From contig RGUL01000020.1 of NCBI GenBank assembly GCA_010027845.1, positions 1 through 33,810 of the forward strand: DNA of 33,810 bases, given 5' to 3'. The notes under the pieces are model-generated. The model saw only the letters and a program-made list of their open reading frames with translations. It did not search any database and had not been told where the DNA came from. The number at the start of each line of letters is the position of its first letter. Positions within the stretch are counted from its first letter, which is position 1. This document shows, piece by piece, positions 33,656 to 33,810 of this stretch. This DNA is from Gammaproteobacteria bacterium (GTDB lineage Bacteria > Pseudomonadota > Gammaproteobacteria > Steroidobacterales > Steroidobacteraceae). A program made the position numbers and the translations under genes.

Positions 33656-33810
33656 ATGTCGACGCCTGCCAAGGTCACGCTCACCCCGCCCGCGGGGGGC
33701 GCGAAGATTTCCATCCAGAACGGCAAGTTGCACGTTCCGGATAACCCGATCATTCCCTACATCGAAGGCGATGGCACCGGCCCGGATATTTGGCGCTCCA
33801 GCGTGCGCGT
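33656..33810 (+). CDS. icd: Isocitrate dehydrogenase, NADP-type, N-terminal part
   Basis: The 51 residues present read [15 protein letters not shown]..., then [30 protein letters not shown], which matches the N-terminus of bacterial homodimeric NADP isocitrate dehydrogenase (isocitrate to 2-oxoglutarate, TCA cycle). The gene runs off the window. A strong Shine-Dalgarno (AAGGAGAA, 33639-33646) precedes the ATG by 9 nt, in contrast to the divergent agmatine deiminase gene. Confidence 0.95.
   Translation, partial: MSTPAKVTLTPPAGGAKISIQNGKLHVPDNPIIPYIEGDGTGPDIWRSSVR

Noticed and set aside
1-33810. Search for mobile elements, CRISPR arrays, tRNA/rRNA genes and toxin-antitoxin or defence genes
   Set aside because: No transposase, integrase, direct-repeat array, tRNA cloverleaf or recognised defence protein was seen; base composition looks even and genes are intact.

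Overview
The window is G+C-rich, chromosomal-looking DNA from a Gram-negative bacterium. Two TonB-dependent receptors, an RND pump with its adaptor and a patatin/beta-barrel outer-membrane protein imply an outer membrane. The mix of CaiB/BaiF CoA transferases, a FixJ-type two-component pair and gammaproteobacterial-style ppc, icd and msrA suggests a Gammaproteobacterium near Steroidobacterales/Nevskiales/Xanthomonadales. That placement is inference. I see no IS element, phage gene, tRNA, rRNA or CRISPR array. Coding density is very high: the longest gene-free stretch is about 210 bp (13917-14126), so no gap exceeds 300 bp.

Layout. 1-43: start of an RRM RNA-binding protein (minus). 195-1265: YeiH-type transporter. 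1262-5468: RND pump and adaptor (minus) behind an 11-bp palindrome. 5572-6825: exported serine beta-lactamase-like hydrolase (minus). 6886-8623: a tiny membrane protein, then a sensorless histidine kinase and FixJ-like regulator. 8561-11290: divergent phosphoenolpyruvate carboxylase (minus). 11376-13916: large TonB receptor (minus), divergent from an atypical amidohydrolase (14127-14999). 15018-16247: CaiB/BaiF CoA transferase (minus). 16300-17951: unknown 7-TM protein and a DMT permease. 17905-23709: catabolic divergon with GntR and CitE-like lyase leftward, and MaoC hydratase, acyl-CoA dehydrogenase and two CoA transferases rightward. 23798-24991: aspartate/aromatic aminotransferase. 25002-25640: msrA (minus). 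25721-27271: ICMT-like methyltransferase, kinase-fold protein and small conserved-looking protein. 27244-29460: PlpD-like patatin/beta-barrel protein (minus). 29517-31619: second TonB receptor. 31630-33566: PPK2 and agmatine deiminase (minus). 33656-end: start of icd.

The most notable system is the 17905-23709 divergon. Its gene content (CoA transferase, MaoC hydratase, CitE-type lyase, acyl-CoA dehydrogenase) resembles itaconate/citramalyl-CoA or branched dicarboxylate degradation. It is built around a TGT-N4-ACA palindrome that probably is the GntR operator. Other points of interest are a PEP carboxylase in which both metal-ligand positions appear to exchange Glu and Asp and the aspartate-inhibitor site is lost, several genes whose -10-like box lies 6-7 nt before the start codon (possible leaderless mRNAs), and repeated tail-to-tail gene overlaps.
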